DNA of 64,000 bases from CALMBW01 sp963779645 (GTDB taxonomy: Bacteria; Actinomycetota; CADDZG01; WHSQ01): positions 1,984,001 to 2,048,000 of the forward strand of contig CAVZYX010000005.1 in assembly GCA_963779645.1 (NCBI GenBank), given 5' to 3'. The position numbers and the translations under genes are program-made. Below the pieces are notes generated by a model, which worked only from the letters and a program-made list of their open reading frames with translations, was not told the origin of the DNA and did no database searches. This document shows, one piece after another, positions 8,250 to 16,680 of this stretch; the first letter of the stretch is position 1, and every line of letters starts with the position of its first letter.

Positions 8250-10812
8250 GCTCGCTCACCATCTCTAAGTCGTGTTCGCCGCTGACGAACAACCAGGTCG
8301 CGGGCAAGGTGACGCGCTCATTGAAAGCTTCATTCGACACCACGACGTATTTCGTGCCGCCGTCATCGCTGAGAGCAACGCCCTCCGGACCACCCGCCAT
8401 CAATACGCTCCCGGAAGGATTGGTCGACAGCGCATGGACCGGATGGAATCTCCCAGGGTCACGCAGCGGGAGACCACAACGAACGTCGCAAGACGCCCAC
8501 TCCGGATTGGACTGAGTCGGATCAAGCTTGAGAACCCCCGCGCTGTGCGTGGCGGCGAAGATCATCGATCCCTGGAAGGCGAGTGCCCAGCAGCTACCAC
8601 CCTTCCACTTCAGCTGCCTCGGGCGCCATCCCTCCGGTGGCTTGTCCTCTCCGCGCAATTCCCATGAGTAGCAACCCTTGCCGGGGTCATCAGCTCCGAC
8701 GGATGCCGTTCCCGCCCACAGGAAAGAGCGCGGCCCGTCGTGTTGAACGGACAGAACGCGAACGTCCTCACCGACGAGACCGATAGATTCGAAACTCTCA
8801 CTGCGGCCTCCCGCACTCGAAAGAAAAACGCCTCCCGTGTCCTGCGCCGCGAGGGCAACACTGATCCCACCGCTGGGCTCAAGAGCCACAGCGATGCTGT
8901 AGAAGCCGAGGTTGGGATTCGCTGGATCGACGACAACTTGCAGGGGAGTCGAACCTTCTTCAATGCTCAACTCGTAGAGGCCTCGATGCGTTGCAGCCAT
9001 CAGGACGGGCGTCGTACCGCGCATCGTCCAAGCAAGGCCTTCGATCCGCTCGAGCTGGACTTCTTCGTCCCACGTTTCTCCACAATCGCGGGAGATCTGA
9101 AGGCTCGAGGATTTGTCGTTCAGCCTCGTAGCCACCGCGATGAGTCCTGATACGGACGGGTGCACCCCGATAACATCAATGGTCTCGCCGGGGAAGCGGT
9201 GGTTGACCTCCCAACCCTCCCCGTCGTTCAAGGATCGGAACAAGGTCGTCGCGCTGCCCGCATACCAGGTTCGGGGCTGGGATCCGTCAGCTGCAACGGC
9301 GAGGACTCCCTTGTCGGGCACCTCGTCGACCAGGAGCCGGACTCGATCGACGTAGCGAACGCCGGCCTCCGAGAGAACCATGTCGTAGACATTCGAGGTC
9401 CGAAGCGCTTCGCCGAAACGCCACCCCTTGGGGTTGAGATCGGTGGGCAACGGGTTGATCGTTGCGTGGAGCCGGTCGAGAACCCTTCGTTCAACCGCTT
9501 CCAGGTCCTCTTCGCGGTGAACAACGATCCTGGCCTTTACTCGCACGGTCTTGTAGCGAGACCAATCGGCTTCCACGAGTGTGGCAGCTGGCCGGCGACT
9601 CGCCAGAGCAGAAGTCACTTCCTGAAGCGCGTTGGTAGTTTCCAGATCCTTGAGATCCGAGATCGACAGTGCTCCACCCGTTCGTTTCTCCATCGGAACA
9701 TAAGGAACGAGCAGTAGTTGCACCGTTCCGGGAAGCGCGTGCCTCCATAGATCCGACTTAGTGAATGCCTGAGCACGGGCTACAGCTCCGGAACTTCTCA
9801 AAGCGACGAGGCGAAAATCGCGTGCCGTGACGGCGCGCTCCAACGAGTGCAGTTCCTGGGGGCCGCGAAGGATGGCGTTGTCGAGGGATTCTCCGGGCCG
9901 GCCTCCGGTGGCGGGCGCCGCATTCGTGACTTCCACACCCGGGATCGCATCCACCAGAGTCGTTAGTGCCCCGGCGGGCACGTTTCCGTCCGGTCCTCCG
10001 CCGCTGCGGTACCAGGCCCGGATCTCTTGACCCGCGCGCGGTACCGCAGCCAAAGCCTCAGGGATCTCAGAGAGCTCGGATCCTTCATACACGCCATGAA
10101 CTGCGGGCGCGAAGGTGATCAGACCAGCGACGCGATCGGCGATGAAGACGTGAGGATCGTCTTCGACATTCGAGAAGTTCTCAGCCTCGCGCCAGATGCG
10201 ATAGGGGATCCCGTCGTGCTCGATCGCCGGAGCGCGTTCATCGAGCTCGCCGGCCCCCGCTCTGACACCGACGATGAGGTCGAGTGTGTGCCCGGTGGGG
10301 GCAATGATCGGAGGCCTGCGCACCTTTCGTGAAAGGCCGGGCAGGCTGTTTCCGGTGCCGATCTGTTCGGCGATAACCAGATCCGCGTGGTGTGCCAGGA
10401 TCGTGACTTCCTTCTCGCCCGGCGGGATCGATGCGCTGTCGGCTGTGGCGAAGACCGGGGGCGGACCCCCACCCGTCGCTCGTGCGGCGGACACGCGGGT
10501 GCCACGCGGGATCTCGAGCGCGGAATCGGCGGCCTGTTTCCGGCGGAACGTCAGCATCACACTGGCCGCACCCGGCGGTGTCAGGCGGACCCCGATCAGG
10601 TTGAGGAAGGCAATGTACGCCTTATCCGGAAGCCGGTTCAGGCGATAGATCATGCCGTCTGTGAGGTAGGCGAAAAGCTCAAGCAGAACCATGCCGGGGT
10701 CGCTCGGGGTCAGGTCGTTCCAGTCACTTGAAAGATGGACGATCCGGCGGCGGGCCTGTTCCAGAAGATCGTCGAAGGATCTGTCATCGAGGTTTGGAGT
10801 CGGCAAGGTCAT
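8236..10812 (-). CDS. Baseplate J-like assembly protein fused to a beta-propeller
   Basis: An 858-residue protein. Residues 1 to about 505 form a baseplate assembly protein of the J/TIGR02243 kind: it starts DDRSFDDLLEQAR, has SDWNDLTPSDPG and LLELFAYLTDGM motifs, and a later LERAVTARDFR motif. From about residue 510 to the end it turns into WD40/BNR-type blades with recurring W-x-G and S-x-DGG or S-x-D-GE-W motifs (SLNDGEGW, SRDCGETW, SDDGG), as in sialidase-like or photosystem-assembly propellers. The family is normally one module, so the propeller is an added domain that may replace a fibre and bind a surface ligand. The reading frame is intact throughout. Confidence 0.85.
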   Translation of the reverse strand: MTLPTPNLDDRSFDDLLEQARRRIVHLSSDWNDLTPSDPGMVLLELFAYLTDGMIYRLNRLPDKAYIAFLNLIGVRLTPPGAASVMLTFRRKQAADSALEIPRGTRVSAARATGGGPPPVFATADSASIPPGEKEVTILAHHADLVIAEQIGTGNSLPGLSRKVRRPPIIAPTGHTLDLIVGVRAGAGELDERAPAIEHDGIPYRIWREAENFSNVEDDPHVFIADRVAGLITFAPAVHGVYEGSELSEIPEALAAVPRAGQEIRAWYRSGGGPDGNVPAGALTTLVDAIPGVEVTNAAPATGGRPGESLDNAILRGPQELHSLERAVTARDFRLVALRSSGAVARAQAFTKSDLWRHALPGTVQLLLVPYVPMEKRTGGALSISDLKDLETTNALQEVTSALASRRPAATLVEADWSRYKTVRVKARIVVHREEDLEAVERRVLDRLHATINPLPTDLNPKGWRFGEALRTSNVYDMVLSEAGVRYVDRVRLLVDEVPDKGVLAVAADGSQPRTWYAGSATTLFRSLNDGEGWEVNHRFPGETIDVIGVHPSVSGLIAVATRLNDKSSSLQISRDCGETWDEEVQLERIEGLAWTMRGTTPVLMAATHRGLYELSIEEGSTPLQVVVDPANPNLGFYSIAVALEPSGGISVALAAQDTGGVFLSSAGGRSESFESIGLVGEDVRVLSVQHDGPRSFLWAGTASVGADDPGKGCYSWELRGEDKPPEGWRPRQLKWKGGSCWALAFQGSMIFAATHSAGVLKLDPTQSNPEWASCDVRCGLPLRDPGRFHPVHALSTNPSGSVLMAGGPEGVALSDDGGTKYVVVSNEAFNERVTLPATWLFVSGEHDLEMVSELAAD

Positions 10813-11243
10813 GCCGATACCCCTTCGTCCAAGCGAACAGGGAACACCAATTCGTCGGAACGAAGTGTTCCCTTGACTCGATAGAGGAGTGCAACGTCCA
10901 GTCTTCCTGGATCGGTGTCGTTACGCTCCGCGTCGAGGTTAAGGATCTCGATCCGAGGCTCCCATCTCTCCAGAGCCTGCCGAACGTAGTGGATAGCGAG
11001 ACCGGCCGTGGTGTCATCGTTCGGGGAGAAGATCAGCCGGTGGAGTAAGCATCCGTAGCTGGGCCGCATGACACGTTCGCCCGGCACCGTCGATATCAGG
11101 ATGAGGATGGCCTGCCTGATCGATTCATCCTCCATAACCATTTCGGTTCCAACACGAGGCGATAACAGCATCCCCGCAGCTCCACCGACCCGAAAGTCGG
11201 GGTGAACGAACCTGAAGGCGCGATATTGAGGTCGTTGTCTCAT
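10809..11243 (-). CDS. gp25-like baseplate wedge protein
   Basis: A 144-residue protein of the GPW/gp25 family (Afp9-like lysozyme-fold wedge component without lytic activity). Visible family marks are the QAILILISTVPGERVMRPSYG core (residues about 45-65) followed by a helix with YVRQALERWEPRI. It sits between the PAAR-like tip and baseplate J genes with four-base overlaps on both sides, the usual order in CIS loci. It is one of the most conserved components and supports calling this a contractile tail rather than a type VI remnant. Confidence 0.9.
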   Translation of the reverse strand: MRQRPQYRAFRFVHPDFRVGGAAGMLLSPRVGTEMVMEDESIRQAILILISTVPGERVMRPSYGCLLHRLIFSPNDDTTAGLAIHYVRQALERWEPRIEILNLDAERNDTDPGRLDVALLYRVKGTLRSDELVFPVRLDEGVSA

Positions 11244-11629
11244 GCGACCTCCGAGACGAATTCCTGCCCGGGATCTTCAACGATGTACTTCACGAAGCTG
11301 GCCGGTGTGCCGTCGGTCAAACCCTCGACGGAGTCCAGGCAGATCCTTTCTTCGTCGATCCGCAACCAGGTGGAGTAGCCCTTCTTGACTTTGAGGGTGT
11401 TCTTGCAGGGACGGATCCCGACGTTGATGTTGGGACAGCCGTTGATGGGCTTGTTCTCCGGATCCGTTGAGACCAGGATTAGCCGAGATTCGATCGTGAC
11501 CCACATCTGCGACGGCTCGTGGTTAACCACGCCTGCCTGGTGCTTGCAAACGAGTTTCGCATCCTCGGTGAGAAATCTCACGACGTCACGCTCGTCATGA
11601 CTCGGCCCCCTCGACGTCGTCTGGCTCAT
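11240..11629 (-). CDS. PAAR-like spike tip protein
   Basis: A 129-residue Cys-rich, beta-rich protein. Four Cys (KLVCKH, NGCPN, RPCK, ERICLD) together with HQAG and a GYSTWLRI-type strand fit the PAAR-like tip proteins that cap the VgrG spike in eCIS loci; this is not a classical PAAR sequence. It is encoded directly downstream of the spike gene, overlapping it by 35 bases, so the exact start could be further in. The Cys/His set could bind a metal at the point of the spike. Confidence 0.7.
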   Translation of the reverse strand: MSQTTSRGPSHDERDVVRFLTEDAKLVCKHQAGVVNHEPSQMWVTIESRLILVSTDPENKPINGCPNINVGIRPCKNTLKVKKGYSTWLRIDEERICLDSVEGLTDGTPASFVKYIVEDPGQEFVSEVA

Positions 11630-13190
11630 CAGGCTCTTCCATGGGGTTGGGCTCCTCGGGCTCCTCAGGTTCGGCCGCCTGCACGAAATCCACCGTTTTG
11701 GAGCGGATCAGTAGCGCGCGACCGGGTGCATCGATCTGCAGGTCGACCGCAGAGTGCAGTCGGAATTCATCAGGGGACATCTCTATGAAGCTTCCGGTTG
11801 TGTCTTCGACGCGTGTAGTGACCGTGTCGTCGTCGAGCAGGATGCGATGCCCACCAGGCGATAACCAAGTGTGACGTCGAACCGACCCATCCTCGATGCC
11901 AGTGTCAAACGGACCTTCGACTCCGAAGAGTCCTCCAACGACGAAGGCCCGAGCAGGATCCTCGTGACTGAAGATAGTGAGTACTCGGTCGCCCACCTCG
12001 GGAAGGCTCATGAAACCCTTGCCCGGCCCGGCACCGGGACTCAGTACCGGGATCCACTCGGTTTCGACATCACCGTAGGTAGGAAGGACGACGCGGATCC
12101 GCCCGATCGCGTCCGGGTCTTCGATATCGGCGACGATCCCGATCGACGTTATGGATCCTTTAGGGCGATCTCGAGGCACAGGTGGGTTGGTCGACACTTC
12201 GGTGATGAAGCCGCGCTCCCGGTCGATCGTATGTGCGACCGAAGTCGCCATGTAAGTGCCGGCCAAGTTCTCGGCGACGCCTTCTACCGAGATGCCGGTT
12301 CCAGGCTTGAGATTAGGATCTCCTTCGCCGATAGCCCAGATCGTTATCTCCGAAGCAGCACGGCGATCGAGTTCGGCCTGAGCTAAATCACCGGCATGGG
12401 CGTCGGAACCGACGGCTTCGTCGATGAAATGCCAAGTGAGATCCGTGCTTCCTTGGCCCGAGGCGAGCTTAAGTCCGTTGTCCTTGCCGGCAGAGGTTGC
12501 CGTGGCTTGGCCTTCGCGACGCTCTACGAGCGAAGCGTCCCATCCGACGACTTCGACTTGGCCGCTCACGGGCTCATCGTTCATGTCTATCCGGACCTCG
12601 AAAAGGCCTTCCCCCAGAACCAATCTGACCGACTCTAGGTCGCTTTCGAGGGTGATGAGTCTCAGTACGTCGCCATCGAGCACGGGATACAAACCACACC
12701 TTTGGCAAACATCGGCGAGCAGTTCGAGATCGGATTGCCCGTGCTGGATGATGATCGGCCAGCGTGCTCCCTCATAGACTGAATCGACGGAGATGCCCAG
12801 CCGGCCGGTCAGTTCTTCAGCGAGACTTGTAGCTGTGACGTCCCTGAAGGCGCGGATCGTTTGGCTCTTCTTGAGTCGATATAGAAGGTCGTAGCCCCGA
12901 ATGTTCGTGACTCGGAGGTTGTTCGCGCCGTAAGCCTGCTCGATCCCGGTGACCTCGCCGACGAACAGCGGCTCGGGGGCGTCGTCGAGCGCGATGATCA
13001 TCGAACTCCTCGGCTCGATCGGTGTAAGAGGCTCTTCTCCCGGGAGCTCTTCGAAGGACAACTCACACTGCGCGGGCGCACCAAGAAGACGACGCACTCG
13101 GATCGCGGCGAGTGACATCCCAAAGGATGTCGAGAGAGCAGAGCCACCAATCTCTACGGTCACTGCGGGAATGGTCGCGACGCGGGTCAT
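11595..13190 (-). CDS. VgrG-like central spike protein
   Basis: A 531-residue spike of the VgrG/phage late-control D and gp5 type. The N-terminal two thirds show the gp27-like hub with a GYDLLYRLKK segment. Around residues 340-420 follows the OB-fold module seen in gpV/VgrG (DPDAIGRIRVVLP, WIPVLSP, PEVGDRVLTIF, VVGGLFG). After it comes a short beta-helix-like needle and an acidic, Pro/Glu-rich tail. No extra effector domain is visible at the C-terminus. It starts with a four-base overlap with the LysM gene. Length is typical of Afp8-like spikes. Confidence 0.88.
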   Translation of the reverse strand: MTRVATIPAVTVEIGGSALSTSFGMSLAAIRVRRLLGAPAQCELSFEELPGEEPLTPIEPRSSMIIALDDAPEPLFVGEVTGIEQAYGANNLRVTNIRGYDLLYRLKKSQTIRAFRDVTATSLAEELTGRLGISVDSVYEGARWPIIIQHGQSDLELLADVCQRCGLYPVLDGDVLRLITLESDLESVRLVLGEGLFEVRIDMNDEPVSGQVEVVGWDASLVERREGQATATSAGKDNGLKLASGQGSTDLTWHFIDEAVGSDAHAGDLAQAELDRRAASEITIWAIGEGDPNLKPGTGISVEGVAENLAGTYMATSVAHTIDRERGFITEVSTNPPVPRDRPKGSITSIGIVADIEDPDAIGRIRVVLPTYGDVETEWIPVLSPGAGPGKGFMSLPEVGDRVLTIFSHEDPARAFVVGGLFGVEGPFDTGIEDGSVRRHTWLSPGGHRILLDDDTVTTRVEDTTGSFIEMSPDEFRLHSAVDLQIDAPGRALLIRSKTVDFVQAAEPEEPEEPNPMEEPDEPDDVEGAES

Positions 13191-13918
13191 GCCGACCTCG
13201 CGAAGACCGAAAGGGGTGGGATCCGCAAGAGTGTTCCAGCCGGAACACTGGTCGGATCGTCGAGATCGTTGAAAGCAGCGATAGCGCGCCAGAGGGTCGC
13301 GTTGCCGTAGTAGCGCTCGGCGATGATATCCAAACGCTCACCCTGTGAATCGGGGCCCGCACCGATCACTTCGTGGACAACGACATTGTCGGGTGAAACG
13401 TCTGCACCTTCAGGAAGGAGCAGCATCCCGCTATCCGGGGAAGGGGGTACAACAGGCGGTGGTGGCTCGCCGGATCGCAAGAGGCGCATCCTCAGCCAGG
13501 ATCTCTGCGGGGTGCCACTCGCGTCGAACTGTTCGAGACGCTCGGCTACCGCCTGGACGATCCCCGGAAGGTTCCACACTTTGCCCCACAAGAAGCGAAC
13601 GAGGGGTGGCCTGCCGTACGTGGTGCTGGCCGTTCCGTTTTCGGCAAGCTGCCACAGCGGACGAGTGAGTTCCCGGATGTCGGGACTTGCTTCGGGGTCT
13701 AGCAATGAAGCGTCGAAGAGGAGGTCCAGTTCGAGTTCGGTTTCTCCACCACCGGTGTAGAGGAGTGGATCGTCCATCAACCGGGCCGCTGTGAGCTGAC
13801 CGGACATAGAGGACCGCACCTGTACGCCACTGCGCCGCCGCATGACGAGAGACTCAGGATTGAGTAACGCCGAGAGACGTTGACCGGTCTGCTCTATGAG
13901 GAAGGCGACCCTTTCCAT
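13187..13918 (-). CDS. LysM-containing CIS adaptor (Afp7-like)
   Basis: A 243-residue protein. The N-terminal 150 residues start with VAFLIEQTG and match the CIS tube-to-baseplate adaptor (N-terminal tube-like fold with LYTGGGETELELDLLFD). A Pro-rich hinge follows, and the last 55 residues are a LysM-type domain (GERLDIIAERYYG and WRAIAAFNDLDDP, ending in LRIPP). I took the ATG at 13918 because it overlaps the upstream stop (ATGA-type TGATG) and fits the family N-terminus; an in-frame extension to 13963 looks unconserved. In this family LysM usually acts in assembly rather than as a secreted wall binder. Confidence 0.85.
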   Translation of the reverse strand: MERVAFLIEQTGQRLSALLNPESLVMRRRSGVQVRSSMSGQLTAARLMDDPLLYTGGGETELELDLLFDASLLDPEASPDIRELTRPLWQLAENGTASTTYGRPPLVRFLWGKVWNLPGIVQAVAERLEQFDASGTPQRSWLRMRLLRSGEPPPPVVPPSPDSGMLLLPEGADVSPDNVVVHEVIGAGPDSQGERLDIIAERYYGNATLWRAIAAFNDLDDPTSVPAGTLLRIPPLSVFARSA

Positions 13919-14967
13919 CAGAGTCTGAGCTGCTCGTCGGCGAGCTCCTTTAGCCGGTCCCAACGCAGTCTGGCCCGCTCGATCACGACGGGATCACGAG
14001 AGGGCGGCTGCGGGAGTTCGGGCCAGCTGAGGAGATCTTCATGTGGCTGGAAATCCTGAGGCAAGGGCGGTCCTAGTCGGAATGCGGTTGGGATCGTCTC
14101 GAGTCCACTGGGTTCTGCTGATCGATCACTCCGGATGCCGTCGGGAGGCGAAGCCCACCGAGAAGTCTCTGGAATGCTGCGTGGTGGTTCGGAATGTTGG
14201 GGGAGCGCCCGAACTTTTGGCATCTCGTAACGGGGCACTTCAGGGTGCATGTCCTCGCGAGCAGCCGCAGGTTCCTCGGTGGATGCGCCGCGAGGGTCTT
14301 TGAAGAGCGGTCGAACGCTCTGAAAGCGCGCTTCGTTGCCCACATGCGGTATCGATCGAGGAACGGTGGAGTCATCGGTGTCTGTCGGTATGGGTTCGGG
14401 GCCATCGGAGGTCGACTGCTCCGGGGAACTCCGAACCGGATCGCTCTCTTCACCGTGACCGACGGGAGACGGTGGCGAGAGATCTTCCTCCATTGTTCGT
14501 TCGACTCCGCCGGGAGCCGGATGCCTCTTCGGTGCCGGGCAGTTGACCCCGGCAGGGTCTCGGAAGGTCCCGTTCAGGCGCGGGGCGACGAGCCGCACCC
14601 CGGCTGGTGGTGGCGAGGACTCCTGCTCAGACCCCTCCCGTTCGGAACTGTTGGTGACGTCCTTCGATATCGGTGGCCCGTTGTCGTGGACCTGCCTCCG
14701 GTGGAAAGTGTCGTCTGAGCCACCTCCGTCCCACCATGGCGAAGCCGAAGGGGGAATGGGACGGTGGGTGGTTCGTGGGCGATCCAAGAGCCATGGCGCT
14801 CGCTCCTTGACGCGCGCGATCCAATCCTGACGAGCGTCGAGGGGTGGATCGCCGATGACGTCCGGCTTCGATTCGATACGGGCGGCAAGACGATCGGCAA
14901 CCGCTTGTGACAAGCGCGCTACGGCGCCAAAGAATCGTCTTGCCAGTCTTCGACCCAGCGATATCAC
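13918..14967 (-). CDS. Large disordered CIS protein in the Afp6 position
   Basis: A 349-residue protein of no family I recognise. Residues 1-35 form a basic amphipathic helix (LARRFFGAVARLSQAVADRL). Residues 60-310 are low-complexity and rich in Pro, Ser, Glu, Asp and Arg, so almost certainly disordered. The end (WPELPQPP and a last helix ERARLRWDRLKELADEQL) looks structured. It lies between the tube and LysM genes, where the short Afp6 sits in other loci. Since no tape measure gene is seen, it is a candidate length regulator or cargo adaptor; that is inference. It overlaps its neighbours on both sides, so it belongs to the operon. Confidence 0.7.
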   Translation of the reverse strand: MISLGRRLARRFFGAVARLSQAVADRLAARIESKPDVIGDPPLDARQDWIARVKERAPWLLDRPRTTHRPIPPSASPWWDGGGSDDTFHRRQVHDNGPPISKDVTNSSEREGSEQESSPPPAGVRLVAPRLNGTFRDPAGVNCPAPKRHPAPGGVERTMEEDLSPPSPVGHGEESDPVRSSPEQSTSDGPEPIPTDTDDSTVPRSIPHVGNEARFQSVRPLFKDPRGASTEEPAAAREDMHPEVPRYEMPKVRALPQHSEPPRSIPETSRWASPPDGIRSDRSAEPSGLETIPTAFRLGPPLPQDFQPHEDLLSWPELPQPPSRDPVVIERARLRWDRLKELADEQLRL

Positions 14968-15443
14968 GCTCGTTGCAGAGTCTCATATACGAGCGTGACG
15001 CTCTCGATGGCCACCTCGTTGGTCATCGCATCGAGCACGGCGCCTCGCCACCGGGACGGCCACGCGTTCACCAGGTCCCAGCGCATCGCTTCTACGACGC
15101 CTTCGGAGTCGAGAAGGAGGATCGAAACATGTTTCCTCTCGACTTTCCCTTGAACACCCGTGAGGAACCATTGCCACAACTCGCGGGAGCGTGTGAGTCC
15201 GTATTTGAGTGTGATATCCCCGTACTCGACGCGACCGGGAATCGCATGCACGACCTGTTGGGTCCCACCTTCTCTGTAACGGATCGCGTTGATCTTGACG
15301 TCCAGACCGCTGCATTCGACGAAATGCCCTTCGGTCACTCCTCCGATGCTGAGTTTGAAGTTGTACGCCCGGAAAGGGTCGATGAAAGTACCGGGCTGTG
15401 CACCATTGGTCTTGGGTGCCGCAGCAGGCGCAGCCTCAGGCAT
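14964..15443 (-). CDS. Contractile tail tube protein
   Basis: A 159-residue gp19/Afp1-like tube protein. After an Ala/Pro-rich N-terminus come the family marks: FIDPFRAYNFKLSIGGV, HFVECSGLDVKI, YREGG and TLKYGLTRSRELWQWF. ATG 15443 was selected because a strong GGAGGGAGGAGC precedes it; the frame is open further upstream but that part is inside the sheath gene. This is the only tube gene in the window, whereas many CIS loci carry two or three paralogues. The tube forms the inner channel that carries cargo. Confidence 0.92.
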   Translation of the reverse strand: MPEAAPAAAPKTNGAQPGTFIDPFRAYNFKLSIGGVTEGHFVECSGLDVKINAIRYREGGTQQVVHAIPGRVEYGDITLKYGLTRSRELWQWFLTGVQGKVERKHVSILLLDSEGVVEAMRWDLVNAWPSRWRGAVLDAMTNEVAIESVTLVYETLQRA

Positions 15444-16680
15444 GTGCTCCTCCCTCCATCTCGACTTCCGCTCCACCGGCGAATTGACTGATGCGGAACA
15501 GAATGAACTCGGCCGGTTTGACCGGTGCGATGCCGATCCGCGTGACAACCATTCCGGCATCGATGACATCAGGTGGGTTCGTTTCTTCGTCGCACTGGAC
15601 GAAGAAAGCCTCCTGGGGCGTTGCCCCCATCAAGGCGCCGTCGCGCCATAGACGTGTCAGGAAGGCGGTTACGTCCCGGCGGATGGACCGCCACAGGGTC
15701 CGGTCGTTGGGCTCGAACACGATCCACCGGGTGCTCTCTTCGATGGATTCCTCGATCATGTTGAATAGCCGGCGAACGTTCAGGTAGCGCCACTCACTCG
15801 CACTGTCGGCGAGGGTTCTCGCACCCCAAACGCGGATGCCTTCGGTGCCGAAGAAACGGATCACGTTCACGCCCATCGGGTTCAATTCGGCTTGCTCTTC
15901 GCGAGTGGTGCTGTACGCCACGTTAAGCGCGCCTCGAACGTTCTCGTTGGCGGGAGCCTTGTGAACGCCGCGACTCGAATCGGTGCGTGCCCAGATCCCC
16001 GCCATGTGCCCGGATGGAGCAACGTCGACAAGCTGATTCGGGGGCAGGGGGTCCGAGACCGTGAGGTAAGGGAAGTAGAGGGCCCCGAACCCTCCATCGG
16101 ATTGACGGGCCCGCAGCCCGCCGCGCCGGCTACTCTCTCCCTCGCCGGATCCCTCGCTGCTCGAGGATGCGGAGGAACTGGACGCGGTCGCAACCTCTGT
16201 CAGATCATGCGTCGAGTGAAATTCCCGCGGAGCATCGAGGATCGCGACCCGGTCCTTGAGATTCTCGCAATGGCTGAGCACCGCGTCATAGGAGGCCGCA
16301 TCCGTGTATCCGGGGGCCGCCACGATGGCGATCTCATCGATCGTTTCAAAGAGCTGAAGTCCTTCGCGTTTACGGCCGCCACCGGCGATGTTGCCTTTTG
16401 GTCCGACGTTCACGACGTAGCACCGGACCCCTCCGTTAAGAAAGAACCCGTAAACGGCGTGGGATAGGGGAGTGCTTGTGCTGGCCTCGTCTTCTGCGAA
16501 ATTCCGTCTGAAGTCGCTCCAGTTGTTGATTGCGACAACCTCATTGACGTTCCTCTTGGCGTCCGGGGCTTCGCCGACGAAGGCGGCTGTGCTTGTGCCG
16601 ACCGCCTCGATCGGGCGCGGCCCCGCCGGCACCTCTTCGACGTATATGCCGGGTGTTAAGTACGTTGTAGCCATACTCAT
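15436..16680 (-). CDS. Contractile sheath protein with a Ser-rich insertion
   Basis: A 414-residue tail sheath protein. Its N-terminus (YLTPGIYVEEVPAGPRPI, TSTAAFVG) and C-terminus (LWRDGALMGATPQEAFFVQCD, GIAPVKPAEFILFRISQ) are canonical and provide the handshake strands of the sheath. Between residues about 165 and 190 is a Ser/Gly/Glu/Arg-rich insertion that is probably a surface loop. Only one sheath gene is present, unlike the three of Afp/PVC and like the simple actinobacterial loci. It overlaps the tube gene by eight bases and the cap gene by four. Confidence 0.93.
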   Translation of the reverse strand: MSMATTYLTPGIYVEEVPAGPRPIEAVGTSTAAFVGEAPDAKRNVNEVVAINNWSDFRRNFAEDEASTSTPLSHAVYGFFLNGGVRCYVVNVGPKGNIAGGGRKREGLQLFETIDEIAIVAAPGYTDAASYDAVLSHCENLKDRVAILDAPREFHSTHDLTEVATASSSSASSSSEGSGEGESSRRGGLRARQSDGGFGALYFPYLTVSDPLPPNQLVDVAPSGHMAGIWARTDSSRGVHKAPANENVRGALNVAYSTTREEQAELNPMGVNVIRFFGTEGIRVWGARTLADSASEWRYLNVRRLFNMIEESIEESTRWIVFEPNDRTLWRSIRRDVTAFLTRLWRDGALMGATPQEAFFVQCDEETNPPDVIDAGMVVTRIGIAPVKPAEFILFRISQFAGGAEVEMEGGAHA

